From contig CAZWXD010000004.1 of assembly GCA_964638035.1 (NCBI GenBank), positions 1 to 64,000 on the forward strand: 64,000 nt of DNA, read 5' to 3'. Shown one piece after another: positions 31,850 to 40,632 of the stretch. Numbering within the stretch: position 1 is the first letter of the stretch; every line of letters begins with the position of its first letter. Below the pieces are notes generated by a model. The model was not told the DNA's origin. It made no database searches and saw only the letters and a list, made by a program, of their open reading frames with translations. This stretch comes from JAGGAG01 sp964638035 (lineage in GTDB: Bacteria; Gemmatimonadota; Gemmatimonadetes; Gemmatimonadales; GWC2-71-9). Both the position numbers and the translations under genes were made by a program.

Positions 31850-33052
31850 CTACGGGCCCCCTTCCTCGTGCCGGGCCGTGCGCACCCAGTGCTTGCGGCC
31901 CGACATGCCGAACGCCCGCAATCCCACGCCCACGCGCCAGGCGGCGTAGACCGGCAGGTAGGCGAACGCACGGAGTGCCGCACCGGGCGCTTCGTGCCGC
32001 ACCAGCGAGACCAGCGCGTACCAGGCTGGTTGCACGATCCCCAGGCTGAACAGCACCGTGAGTGGAAGGCGCAGCGGCGATGGCGCCAGTTGTGCCGCCG
32101 CCATCCCTGCCATGGCCATGGCCGCGCGGACCACCGGACCCACGTTGCTCAGCTCCGCCACGAGGTCGAGGCGCTGGAGCAGCGAGAGGCCGGGGGCCGC
32201 CAGGATCCGGCCAGCCCACGCGCGGAGGACGGAGAGCCGCCCCGCCGTCCAGCGCGCGCGCTGGGTGCCGCTCTGGTCGAGCGAGCGCGCCTCCTGCGCG
32301 TACACCCGGCATCCACCGAGGTACCGTGAAGGAACCCCCGCCAGGGTGTAGCGCACGTAGAGCTCCCAGCCCTCGGTGATCGTCTCCGTCGCGAGGCCAT
32401 GGCGCTCGAGGACCTCCCACCCGATCACGCTCCCGTCACCGGTGAGCGGAACGGCAAGGCCGGCGCGTGCCTTCAGGGCATAGGCGATGCCGTACCGGCT
32501 CCGGGTGAGGATGCCCGCCATGCGCGTGATCGCCGTCTCACCCTCATTGCTCATGTCGTCGTAGACCTGTACCGCCGACCCGCGCAACCGGGGCACGGCG
32601 CCGATGTCGCGCGCCAGGTGGGCATCGACGATGGTGTCGGCATCGATGATGATGAGGGCATCGAACGGTTCGTGCCGGACCTGGTCCCACGTCCAGGCGA
32701 GTGCGTGCCCCTTGCCCCGCAGCGTGGACGTCGTGCGCTCGAGGACGCGGGCCCCGGCGTCCCGCGCGGCGCGGGCGGTGCCGTCAGTGCAGTTGTCGGC
32801 CACCACGACCACGGCCATGTGGTCCGCCGGGTAGGCCATTGCCCTGAGGGAGCCCACTGTCCGGCGAATGAGGAGCTCCTCGTCGTGCGCGGGCACCACG
32901 AAACACAGTCGCGCCGTGGCCTGCGCCGCGTCGCCAGGCCCCTGCCGCCGGCCGGCAAGCCACATCCAGAAGTCCGCCAGGGCCGGCAGGGCGACCCAGA
33001 GGGCCAGGGGAGCCAGAAGCACGGCAAGCACCATCGCAAGCGCCACGGTCAT
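31850..33052 (-). CDS. Processive-type GT2 membrane glycosyltransferase
   Basis: The 400-residue protein starts with a transmembrane helix, then a GT2 domain: FVVPAHDEELLIRRTV, VVADNCTDGT, LIIIDADTIVD, the acceptor acidic site around GWELY and the QRARW motif (QxxRW) of processive synthases. Two or three hydrophobic helices follow. This layout resembles CESA/CelA- or NodC/HasA-like enzymes that elongate or transfer sugars at the inner membrane. It is convergent with lipoprotein 2 (13 bases apart) and divergent from lipoprotein 3 with only 45 bases between. The sugar is not predictable. Confidence 0.8.
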   Translation of the reverse strand: MTVALAMVLAVLLAPLALWVALPALADFWMWLAGRRQGPGDAAQATARLCFVVPAHDEELLIRRTVGSLRAMAYPADHMAVVVVADNCTDGTARAARDAGARVLERTTSTLRGKGHALAWTWDQVRHEPFDALIIIDADTIVDAHLARDIGAVPRLRGSAVQVYDDMSNEGETAITRMAGILTRSRYGIAYALKARAGLAVPLTGDGSVIGWEVLERHGLATETITEGWELYVRYTLAGVPSRYLGGCRVYAQEARSLDQSGTQRARWTAGRLSVLRAWAGRILAAPGLSLLQRLDLVAELSNVGPVVRAAMAMAGMAAAQLAPSPLRLPLTVLFSLGIVQPAWYALVSLVRHEAPGAALRAFAYLPVYAAWRVGVGLRAFGMSGRKHWVRTARHEEGGP

Positions 33053-33097
33053 GCCGGCAACTCCCCCCGGTGGGGTCGTGGTACTACCCTACTGGCA

Positions 33098-34168
33098 ATG
33101 ACACCATCCACCTGTGCCTCCCCCGGCGTTGGGCGCCCACAATGTATACGGCCCGGTTGGGCCGCCGCCCTCGCCCTGCTGGCGGGCCTCGCTGGCTGTA
33201 CGGAGGCGCGCGATCAACTGCCACACCTCGCCGGCCGGGCCGCCTCCGCGCCTGCGTCCCCGCGCCCGGCGCCGGCGCGGCTCGTGCGCCCCCCCGCGTA
33301 CGCTACCCATGAGCCCGAGGGCTTCGTGGCACCGTGGCGGGCGTTCGACGCCTCTGAGCTCCCGCCGGCCAATGCCTGCAAGCCTCCCAACGCCTTCGGG
33401 ATGTGCGGGTGGCAGGGGCAGATGCTCACGCTGCGCCTGGAGCGTGAGGACGACAGGCCCTTCATGCGGATCACCTACCCCGGGCGGGCAAACGCACTGC
33501 GCGACAAGGTGTGGGCCGCGCCCGACTACGGTGGGCGTGCCCCGAGCCGCTTCGGCCTCGCCATGCAGCTCGATTCGCTGCGAGCCACCAAGCTCTACCT
33601 GCGCATGGAGTACCGCCTGAGCCCCAACTGGACCTTCTGGGGTGCCAAGCCGCCGGCGTTCACGGAGCGGGCCTGGAACACCGGCATGAAGCTGTTCTTC
33701 CCGCGCGTGCGCGGCGAGACGGCCACCGGCGAGGTCGTGGCGCCCTGGGAGAACAACGTGGTGATGCTCGCCGCCAGCAGCGATGACGCGAAGGAACCCC
33801 TGGGTGAGGGGTGGAAGGACGGCGGCGGCCGTCGCGAAGGCATCACCCACGAACTGCAGATGCAGCACTATGCCTATGGCTGGTCCGGCGTGCCACGGCG
33901 GTTCGTGTGCGACCGCGGACGCTGGTGCCAGCTGGAAGTGCTGGTGACGATGGGTGACAGCCTGGGGCAGGAGGAGGTGTGGATGAACGGCGAGCACGTC
34001 CGGACCCAGCCCTTCATCACGCCGCGCTTCCGGCAGGATCGCACGAAGCTCAGGAAGGTCTGGTTCAGCTATGTCTGGGCGGAGCCGACCTTCGGCGGCG
34101 GGCTCAACATCCCGTGGGAAGACCAGTGGGTTGATATCCGCTCGTCCTATGTGTCACTGGGACGCTGA
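33098..34168 (+). CDS. Secreted lipoprotein, concanavalin-like fold, paralogue 3 of 3
   Basis: The 356-residue protein has an N-terminal signal sequence with the lipobox LAGLAGC, a long Ala/Pro linker and a mature domain. It shares YLRMEYRLSPNWTFWG, GRWCQLEVLVTMGD, EEVWMNGEHV and PTFGGGLNIPWED with paralogues 1 and 2. It is about 60 residues longer, including an extra stretch around EGITHELQMQHYAYGW. ATG 33098 was chosen because it gives a complete signal peptide. Its last 22 bases overlap the convergent deacetylase gene. Likely an outer-membrane lyase or lectin for the secreted polysaccharide; family-level inference only. Confidence 0.65.
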   Translation: MTPSTCASPGVGRPQCIRPGWAAALALLAGLAGCTEARDQLPHLAGRAASAPASPRPAPARLVRPPAYATHEPEGFVAPWRAFDASELPPANACKPPNAFGMCGWQGQMLTLRLEREDDRPFMRITYPGRANALRDKVWAAPDYGGRAPSRFGLAMQLDSLRATKLYLRMEYRLSPNWTFWGAKPPAFTERAWNTGMKLFFPRVRGETATGEVVAPWENNVVMLAASSDDAKEPLGEGWKDGGGRREGITHELQMQHYAYGWSGVPRRFVCDRGRWCQLEVLVTMGDSLGQEEVWMNGEHVRTQPFITPRFRQDRTKLRKVWFSYVWAEPTFGGGLNIPWEDQWVDIRSSYVSLGR

Positions 34169-35124
34169 AGGCCGGGCCAGTCGGGCTCAGGTCGACCCAG
34201 CATCCCCTTGGCCAGGTCGGTGATGCCCAGCACTTGCGCCCGGAACCGCCAGCCGCGGCGGTTCACCGACATCACGAAACGCTGGACCGGTCGCGCGGCG
34301 ACGGCGCCAGCCAGGGTACGCGGCGCGACCCCAAGGCACCATCGCATCCCGGCCTGGCGCGCCAGCGCTACCGTGCGGTCGTCCCCCGCCCCATAGGGCA
34401 CGGCCAGGGCGGCAACGGGTGCCACCCCCAGGTCGCGCAGTACGCCCATCGATCCCGCCACCTCGTCCACCACCTCGTCGCTGCCCAGCGTGGCCAGGGC
34501 GGCATGGGTCACGGTGTGCGGGCCCACGCTGACCAGCGGGTCGCTGGCCAGCCGCTGCAGCGCCCCTGCCGTGAGCGATCGCATCGCCGTGCTGAACCCC
34601 GCCGTGTGCTCGGCCCGCTCGAGTGCCGATTCCTGTCCTGCTGAGAGCCGGCCAGCACCGTGGGCCAGGATGGCGTTGCGAATGTCAGTGAGCGTCGGCG
34701 CGGTGCCGGCGGCGCCCAGGCCGAAGGTCGCCGCAAGGGCGAGCCATTGCGGCGCCGACAGGTGCGGCTCGAGGTCCTCGATCCGGTCCCACCAGAACTT
34801 CCCACCACCGGTGAGCGCCCCGGACACGGCGAAGACGCTGGCCGGCGCCCCCGCATGCCGGAGCACCGGCAGGGCGAGGTCGAGCACTCCCGTGTAGGCG
34901 TCGTCGAATGTGATGGCGAACAGGCCCCGCGTGGGGCGACCCGCCTCCACCCGGGCCAGCAGGTCGGCGAGTGGCACGATCGTCCCCAGGGACTGCAGTA
35001 GCGCCACGTCAGAGGCGAACTGCTCGACCGGCACGTGGAACGCCGGCCTCGACACCAGGTTCCCTCCGGTGATGCCGTGGTAGCACAGGATGGCCCCGTG
35101 CCGCTGCAGCATGCGTGGACTCAT
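34147..35124 (-). CDS. Polysaccharide deacetylase, CE4 type
   Basis: The 325-residue protein opens AILCYHGITGG and has FAITFDDAYTGVLD (metal-binding Asp pair) and SVGPHTVTHAALA (His pair HxxxH), the classical NodB-homology motifs. ALAVPYGAGDD is the later arginine/proline motif region. No signal peptide is evident. It is the third deacetylase with an apparently intact metal site in the window and belongs to the YHG-type subfamily, unlike the DUF3473 type. ATG 35124 is used; GTG 35136 and ATG 35112 are possible. Its 3' end overlaps the lipoprotein gene by 22 bases tail to tail. It lies 51 bases downstream of the MBOAT stop, so it is probably in that operon. Confidence 0.82.
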   Translation of the reverse strand: MSPRMLQRHGAILCYHGITGGNLVSRPAFHVPVEQFASDVALLQSLGTIVPLADLLARVEAGRPTRGLFAITFDDAYTGVLDLALPVLRHAGAPASVFAVSGALTGGGKFWWDRIEDLEPHLSAPQWLALAATFGLGAAGTAPTLTDIRNAILAHGAGRLSAGQESALERAEHTAGFSTAMRSLTAGALQRLASDPLVSVGPHTVTHAALATLGSDEVVDEVAGSMGVLRDLGVAPVAALAVPYGAGDDRTVALARQAGMRWCLGVAPRTLAGAVAARPVQRFVMSVNRRGWRFRAQVLGITDLAKGMLGRPEPDWPGLQRPSDT

Positions 35125-35175
35125 CGTGCCCGGCACGCCGGCATCACGGCCCCCTCGCGACGTGGTGGCATCGCG

Positions 35176-36564
35176 TCAGAACTGGAAATAGAGGAACGGG
35201 CTCGGCCGGTTGCCCACGATCAGCGCCAGGGCAGCGCCGAACGCCGACGCCAGGGCAATGCGGCCCGGCCAGCGCCACTCGTGCCTCAGCTCGAAGGCAT
35301 TGGGGCCCTTCATGGCCCACGCGGCGGCAATGCTCAGCGCCAGCACCACCAGCGGGAGCTGTGGAACCAGGGTGCCGGCCGTGGGCGTGAACATCGCGGA
35401 GAGCAGTCGGGCCGCCATGCCGAAGTCGGTGGACCGGAAGAACACCCAGCCCACCACCACCGCAAGGAACATCGCCAGTTGGCGTACCGTGGCCGGGAGG
35501 CGCGCCCACGTGGCCTCGTTGGCGCGGTGCAGGCCCAGCAGGACGCCATGGTATGCGCCCCAGAACACGAAGGTCCACGCCGCCCCGTGCCACAGGCCGC
35601 CGATCAGCATCGTCAGCATCAGGTTCCGGTAGGTCTGGAACGTCGTGCCGCGGTTCCCGCCGAAGGAGATGTACAGGTAGTCCCGCATGCAGGTGGACAG
35701 GGAGATGTGCCAGCGGCGCCAGAAGTCGGATGGGTCGAGCGCCTTGTACGGCGAGTTGAAGTTCTGCGGGATCCGCAGGCCGAACATGTAACCCAGGCCC
35801 ACTGCCATCGTGCTGTACCCCGAGAAGTCGAAGTAGAGCTGGAAGGTGTACCCCAGCATGGTAAGCCAGGCTCCGCCGGTGGACAGCTCGGTGTACCGGG
35901 CCAGGGCCGGGTCCACGAACGCCGCCAGCGTGTCCGCCATCACGACCTTCTCCACCATGCCCACGATGAAGAACGAGATGCCCCGGGTGAGCCATCGCGT
36001 CCGGTCGGCGCGACCCAGGGCCTCGAGGTCCTGCTCGATCTGCCGGAAGCGCACGATGGGGCCGGCCACCAGCTGGGAGAAGAGCGAGACATACGCCGAG
36101 AACTCGAAGAAGTTCCGGGTGGGCCGGATGACGCCCCGGTAGGAGTCCACGATGTAGCTGATGGTGTGGAAGGTGTAGAACGAGATGCCGATCGGCAGGA
36201 TGATGTTCAGGTGCGGGAGGTCCACCGGTTGGCCCAGCCACCCCGCGACCTGGTGGACGGTGTCCATCCCGAAGTTGGCATACTTGAAGAACCCGAGCAG
36301 CATCAGGTCTACCGTAATGGGCACCACCAGGCAGAGCTTCCGGTGCCGCGGGTCCGTCCAGCGCAGGAAACCCAGGCCCGCGAGGTAGCTGACCAGGGTC
36401 GAGAACAGCATCAGCAGCGTGAACCATGGGTTCCAGTAGCCATAGAACACGTACCCCGTCACCGTGAGCCAGACGTACCGGGCCCGGGCAGTGGGGAGCG
36501 CCCAGAACACCAGGTAGGTGACGGGCAGGAAGAGGAAGAGGAATTCGACGCTGTTGAAGAGCAT
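35176..36564 (-). CDS. MBOAT family O-acyltransferase, AlgI-like
   Basis: The 462-residue multi-spanning protein begins MLFNSVEFLFLFLPVTYLVF, the typical AlgI/DltB-like start. It contains LPIGISFYTFHTISYIVD, FWRRWHISLSTCMRDYLYI and the conserved histidine in LIGGLWHGAAWTFVFWG. Such proteins move acetyl or other acyl groups across the inner membrane for O-acylation of secreted polysaccharides. The divergent SGNH-domain gene at 36819 is the expected periplasmic partner. ATG 36564 was chosen from the family's conserved start. Confidence 0.9.
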   Translation of the reverse strand: MLFNSVEFLFLFLPVTYLVFWALPTARARYVWLTVTGYVFYGYWNPWFTLLMLFSTLVSYLAGLGFLRWTDPRHRKLCLVVPITVDLMLLGFFKYANFGMDTVHQVAGWLGQPVDLPHLNIILPIGISFYTFHTISYIVDSYRGVIRPTRNFFEFSAYVSLFSQLVAGPIVRFRQIEQDLEALGRADRTRWLTRGISFFIVGMVEKVVMADTLAAFVDPALARYTELSTGGAWLTMLGYTFQLYFDFSGYSTMAVGLGYMFGLRIPQNFNSPYKALDPSDFWRRWHISLSTCMRDYLYISFGGNRGTTFQTYRNLMLTMLIGGLWHGAAWTFVFWGAYHGVLLGLHRANEATWARLPATVRQLAMFLAVVVGWVFFRSTDFGMAARLLSAMFTPTAGTLVPQLPLVVLALSIAAAWAMKGPNAFELRHEWRWPGRIALASAFGAALALIVGNRPSPFLYFQF

Positions 36565-36818
36565 GGGCAGGAGGTTAGGGGGGTGGGGGAACCGGGAACA
36601 GGGTGCGTGGGGCAAGGCCCGTTCCCCCTTCCCGGTGCACGGTGCCGGGCCGACAGGGGGCGCCGGGCATCGCGTCTCGCCGATTCTGTGGCATGTCGTC
36701 TACATTGCTACCCGTCGCGCGCCGGATTGAGTGTGCCTAAATACAGTCAGGACAACATGATAGGACAGTCGCCTCCGGCGCTCACGAGCGGCGGGATCCT
36801 TGCCTTGGCGGTAGCCCG

Positions 36819-37955
36819 ATGAATCTCCGCCGCTGGGGCGCCGTGCTGGCTGCCGTTCTCGGCTTCCTGGTGGCGTTCGAACTCACGGCCCGGGTCGAAG
36901 ACTGGGTGCGCTACCGCATGCCCTTCGACTCCCCCTACCGGTCAGAAGGCGACCTGGCGGTTCGGGACTCGCTGGGCGTACATGGGCGCCCCAATGCGCG
37001 ATACCTCAAGTGGCAGATGAACTCACTCGGCCTGCGCGGCCCGGAGGTGACGGCGGCGCGGCCCGAGGGCGTGTTGCGCGTCGTCGTCGTGGGAGCGTCG
37101 GAAGCGTTCGGGCAGTCGGAATCGCCCGGCCAGGAGTTGCCGCGGCAGCTGGAGGACACCCTGCGCGCGCGGCTCATGGACATGGACGCGCCATGGACCG
37201 GCGTGCAGGTCATGAATGCTGCGTTTTTCGGGATGTCATTGCCGACGGTCCTGCAGGATATCCAGCTTCGCCTCAGGCACTTCGAACCCCAGGTAATCGT
37301 GCTCTATCCGACGACCGCGCAGTACCTCGCCAACGAGCGTCCGGAGCCCAGCACCCCCGGGGCGGGCGCGGCGCCCGCCGTGGACCGGCGCATGGCCTGG
37401 TGGCCACGCTCACTGGCGCGGCTCCGCGAACAGCTCAAGCGGGTGACCCCGGCGTTCCTGCGCCAGTGGCGCTGGAACCGGGAGTATGCGGCAGCGGCTC
37501 GGGGCAGGCCGGATGGCTGGCAGTTTGAGGAAGTGCCTGCCGAGCGGCTTGCCGCGTTCGACGCCGACCTCCGGACCTTCGTGGGGACGGTGCGGAGCAT
37601 CGGCGCCGCTCCGGTCATTGCCACGCATGCCAACCGGTTCGTGGGTGGTGCGGCCACGGATTCCTCGCTCCTCGACGCCTGGCAGCGCTTCTACCCGCGT
37701 GCCAGTGGCCCGGTCATCCTCGCGTTCGACTCGGCGGGCGCCCCGGTCACGGCGGGCGTGGCGCGCGACTCGAGCGTCCCCCTGGCAGACGTGCGGGAGG
37801 CGCTGTCCCGATGCGTGGAGTGCTTCGCAGACTATGCGCACCTGACCGATGAAGGTGCCGCCCGGGCGGCCTCCCGTGCAGCCGATGCCGTGCTGGCCGC
37901 GGCAGGCCTGGGGTCGCTCCTGGCGCCGCCACGCAGGGTGATGGCAGGTCCATGA
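36819..37955 (+). CDS. SGNH/GDSL hydrolase-like protein, MBOAT partner
   Basis: The 378-residue protein has one N-terminal transmembrane helix (AVLAAVLGFLVAFELTA), then RVVVVGASEAFGQ (Gly-x-Ser block), VMNAAFFGMSL (Gly/Asn block), VLYPTTAQYL and the C-terminal DYAHLTDEGA (Asp-x-x-His). These are the SGNH catalytic blocks, placing it in the periplasm like AlgX/AlgJ or PatB. It probably completes the acyl transfer begun by the MBOAT protein encoded divergently. The stop overlaps the polymerase gene start (ATGA), so it leads an operon of five overlapping genes. Confidence 0.78.
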   Translation: MNLRRWGAVLAAVLGFLVAFELTARVEDWVRYRMPFDSPYRSEGDLAVRDSLGVHGRPNARYLKWQMNSLGLRGPEVTAARPEGVLRVVVVGASEAFGQSESPGQELPRQLEDTLRARLMDMDAPWTGVQVMNAAFFGMSLPTVLQDIQLRLRHFEPQVIVLYPTTAQYLANERPEPSTPGAGAAPAVDRRMAWWPRSLARLREQLKRVTPAFLRQWRWNREYAAAARGRPDGWQFEEVPAERLAAFDADLRTFVGTVRSIGAAPVIATHANRFVGGAATDSSLLDAWQRFYPRASGPVILAFDSAGAPVTAGVARDSSVPLADVREALSRCVECFADYAHLTDEGAARAASRAADAVLAAAGLGSLLAPPRRVMAGP

Positions 37956-39451
37956 GCGCCCCGGCCCACGCCTTCCCCTCCACCACGCTTGCGGGGCCGC
38001 GGTCGCGCACCATGCGCGCCCGCGACCTGCTCCGCATCCACCTCGACCCGATGCGGCTGTCGGTGTGCCTCCTGATCGTGATGATGGTGAGCCGCATCCA
38101 CCAGTACATCCCGGTGCTGGCCAAGGCGCGTCCGCTCGTCGTCCTCACCTTCGTCGTCTCAGCCTACGCCTTCGGCAACCCGCGGCTCCTCACCCGCGAC
38201 AGCCTCTTCGCCACCTGGCCTGCCCGGGTGCTCGCGTGGCTGCTGGTCATGGCCTGCCTCTCGGTGCCGTTCGCCCTGTCGCTCGGCAACTCGGGGAAGT
38301 TCGTGCTCGAGGTGTACGTCAAGAACATGGCCCTGGCCTTCATCATCATTGCCAGCGCCCGGTCCACCCGCGACCTGTACGCCTTTTGCTGGGCCTATGT
38401 GGTGGGGGCGCTGATCCTGACGTACTACGCCCTGTTCTTCTTCGACCTGGCCCGGTATGGGAGCACCTTCAGCTACCAGCGCCTGGCCGGCCTCGCCACC
38501 TGGGACGCGAACGATGTCGTGCTGGTGCTGATGATCGCGCTGGCCTGCACCTTGTACGTGCTGCAGGTGGCGAGGGGGGCTGGAAAGGTCGTCGCCGTGG
38601 TTGCCCTGGTTGGCATTGGTGCGACCGTGGCACGGAGCGGGTCGCGCGGCGGCCTCATCGGGCTCGTCGCGGTTGGTGTGGCCCTGCTCTTCCTGGGCGG
38701 CGGGATCAGCATGGGACGGCGGGCGGCCATGATTGGCGTGGTGGCGCTGGGCCTGGCCCTCTGGAGCCCGCAGGGGTACTGGGAGCAGATGAAGACCATC
38801 CTCTCCCCGACCGACGACTACAACTACAGCTCCAAGGACGGCCGCAAGGAGCTGGCACGGCGTGGCATGCAATACATGCTGAGCCGCCCCCTGACCGGGC
38901 TGGGCATCGGCAACTTCGAGAAGGCGGAGTGCGAGATCTCGGAGAAGGCGAAGAACACGCCCGCGGGCCACGGCATTCGCTGCACCCCCCCGCACAACTC
39001 GTTCGTCCAGGCCGGTGCGGAGATGGGGATTCCCGGGCTCCTGCTCTGGTCGTCCATCCCGATCCTCGGCATCGTGTCGCTCTTGCGGCTCCGCAAGCGG
39101 CTGCCGGCACGCTGGGCCAATGGAACGCGGGAGGAGCGCTTCCTCAAGCTGGGCGGGCCGTACCTGGCTATCGCATGCGTGGGGTTCACGGCCACGGCAT
39201 TCTTCCTGAACTTCGCGTGGCTGGAGCCATACTACGTGCTGGCTGCCTTCATCGCGGCGTACATGGCCCTGGCGGAACGGCGCGCCGCGGAACAGCTGGT
39301 GGCGGAGCGCGAGGGTGCGCTCGTGGCCGCGGTGCCCGTCGCGCCCCTGGACACCACGCCGGCGCCGATCGCTCCCGGCCAGGCTCGCTACCCGCGCCCC
39401 CTCCGCGTGCTGCCCGCGGCGCGCCTCCGGCCCGGTGACATGGACGCCTGA
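37952..39451 (+). CDS. O-antigen ligase/Wzy-type polymerase, Wzy_C family
   Basis: The 499-residue protein has about ten hydrophobic helices and a large periplasmic loop near residues 285-345. The loop carries GLGIGNFEKAECEISEK and CTPPHNSFVQAGAEMGIPG, the HNSFxxxxxExG motif of Wzy_C polymerases and ligases. A preceding VARSGSRGGLIGL segment is also family-typical. It would polymerise repeat units flipped by Wzx (42771) or ligate the glycan. The ATG overlaps the SGNH stop by four bases and its TGA shares one base with the ATP-grasp ATG. Confidence 0.87.
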   Translation: MSAPAHAFPSTTLAGPRSRTMRARDLLRIHLDPMRLSVCLLIVMMVSRIHQYIPVLAKARPLVVLTFVVSAYAFGNPRLLTRDSLFATWPARVLAWLLVMACLSVPFALSLGNSGKFVLEVYVKNMALAFIIIASARSTRDLYAFCWAYVVGALILTYYALFFFDLARYGSTFSYQRLAGLATWDANDVVLVLMIALACTLYVLQVARGAGKVVAVVALVGIGATVARSGSRGGLIGLVAVGVALLFLGGGISMGRRAAMIGVVALGLALWSPQGYWEQMKTILSPTDDYNYSSKDGRKELARRGMQYMLSRPLTGLGIGNFEKAECEISEKAKNTPAGHGIRCTPPHNSFVQAGAEMGIPGLLLWSSIPILGIVSLLRLRKRLPARWANGTREERFLKLGGPYLAIACVGFTATAFFLNFAWLEPYYVLAAFIAAYMALAERRAAEQLVAEREGALVAAVPVAPLDTTPAPIAPGQARYPRPLRVLPAARLRPGDMDA

Positions 39452-40632
39452 TGCAGGGGACGGTGCTGGTGACCGATGGCGAGGAGCGCGCTGCGCTGGC
39501 CATCGTCCGTTCGCTGGGAAGGGCAGGGTGGCGCGTGGTCGTGGTGTCATCGTCGACCACGTCCCTTGCAGGATGCTCGCGCTTCGCGACATCGCACGTC
39601 ACCGCGCCCAACCCGCTCACCGATCCCGCGGGCTTCGCCGCGGGAGTCGTGACACTGGCACGCACCCTGGGCGCGCGGTTCGTCATCCCCGTGGGAGAGG
39701 CGGCCCTGCTCTCGCTGCTCGAACGGCGCGAGGACCTCCCGGTCGGGGCCATTCCGTGGCCCGCGATCGAGCAGGTGCGCGCCATCTGCGACAAGGCGCG
39801 CGTGCTGGCTGCCGCAGCGCCCCTCGGCATCTGCATTCCCCGGCAGGTTGCCATGCACTCCCGCGCCGATGCCGATACCCTGGAGGGAGCCGCATTGCCC
39901 GTCGTCATCAAGCCGGCCCGCTCGGTGGCCGGCGCCCCGGGCGGGCGCCAGAAGTTCGGCGTGAGCCACGCGGCGACGCCCGCCCAGCTGCGGGCGGCGA
40001 TTGCGGCGCTTCCCGACGCTGCCTTCCCGGTCCTGGTGCAGGAGCGGGTCGTTGGACCGGGCATTGGCATCTTCGTCCTGCGCTGGGATGGCGCGGTGCG
40101 GGCTGCCTTCAGCCACCAGCGCATTCGCGAGAAGCCCCCTGCGGGCGGCGTGAGCGTCTACCGCGAGGCGATCGCCCTCGACCCGGCGCTGCTCCAGCGA
40201 TCGCTCCGGTTGCTGGAGGCGTTCGACTGGCAGGGCGTGGCCATGGTGGAGTACAAGGTGAACCAGGAGACCGGCGTGCCGGTGCTGATGGAGATCAACG
40301 GACGGTTCTGGGGCTCGTTGCAACTCGCGGTCGATGCGGGCGTGGACTTCCCGGCCCTGCTGCTGGCGTGCGCCACCGGCGCACCGCCGGCGGAAGCCGC
40401 AGGGTACCGCGCCGGCGGCAGGCTTCGCTGGTGGTGGGGCGACGTGGACCACCTGCTTGCCCGGCTTCGCCGCTCACCTGCGGCGCTCGGGCTCCCGCCG
40501 GGGGCTCCCGGACGGTGGCAGGTGCTGCGTGACGTCCTCCGGCGGGATCCGGCCAGCCAGCCGGAGACCTGGCGCAGGGACGACCCGGCGCCCTTTCGGC
40601 ACGAAACCCTCCGATGGCTGCGAGGCGCATGA
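39451..40632 (+). CDS. ATP-grasp ligase, carbamoyl-phosphate synthase-like
   Basis: The 393-residue enzyme begins VLVTDGEERAALAIVRSLG and has the ATP-grasp nucleotide and metal features LPVVIKPARSV, VLVQERVVGPGIGIFVL and VLMEINGRFWGSLQLAVDAG. ATP-grasp enzymes join a carboxylate to an amine or thiol through an acyl-phosphate. In EPS loci they often add amino acids or similar groups, but this substrate is unknown. It overlaps the polymerase stop (TGATG) and the next GT2 start (ATGA), so it belongs to a tightly coupled operon. Confidence 0.82.
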   Translation: MQGTVLVTDGEERAALAIVRSLGRAGWRVVVVSSSTTSLAGCSRFATSHVTAPNPLTDPAGFAAGVVTLARTLGARFVIPVGEAALLSLLERREDLPVGAIPWPAIEQVRAICDKARVLAAAAPLGICIPRQVAMHSRADADTLEGAALPVVIKPARSVAGAPGGRQKFGVSHAATPAQLRAAIAALPDAAFPVLVQERVVGPGIGIFVLRWDGAVRAAFSHQRIREKPPAGGVSVYREAIALDPALLQRSLRLLEAFDWQGVAMVEYKVNQETGVPVLMEINGRFWGSLQLAVDAGVDFPALLLACATGAPPAEAAGYRAGGRLRWWWGDVDHLLARLRRSPAALGLPPGAPGRWQVLRDVLRRDPASQPETWRRDDPAPFRHETLRWLRGA

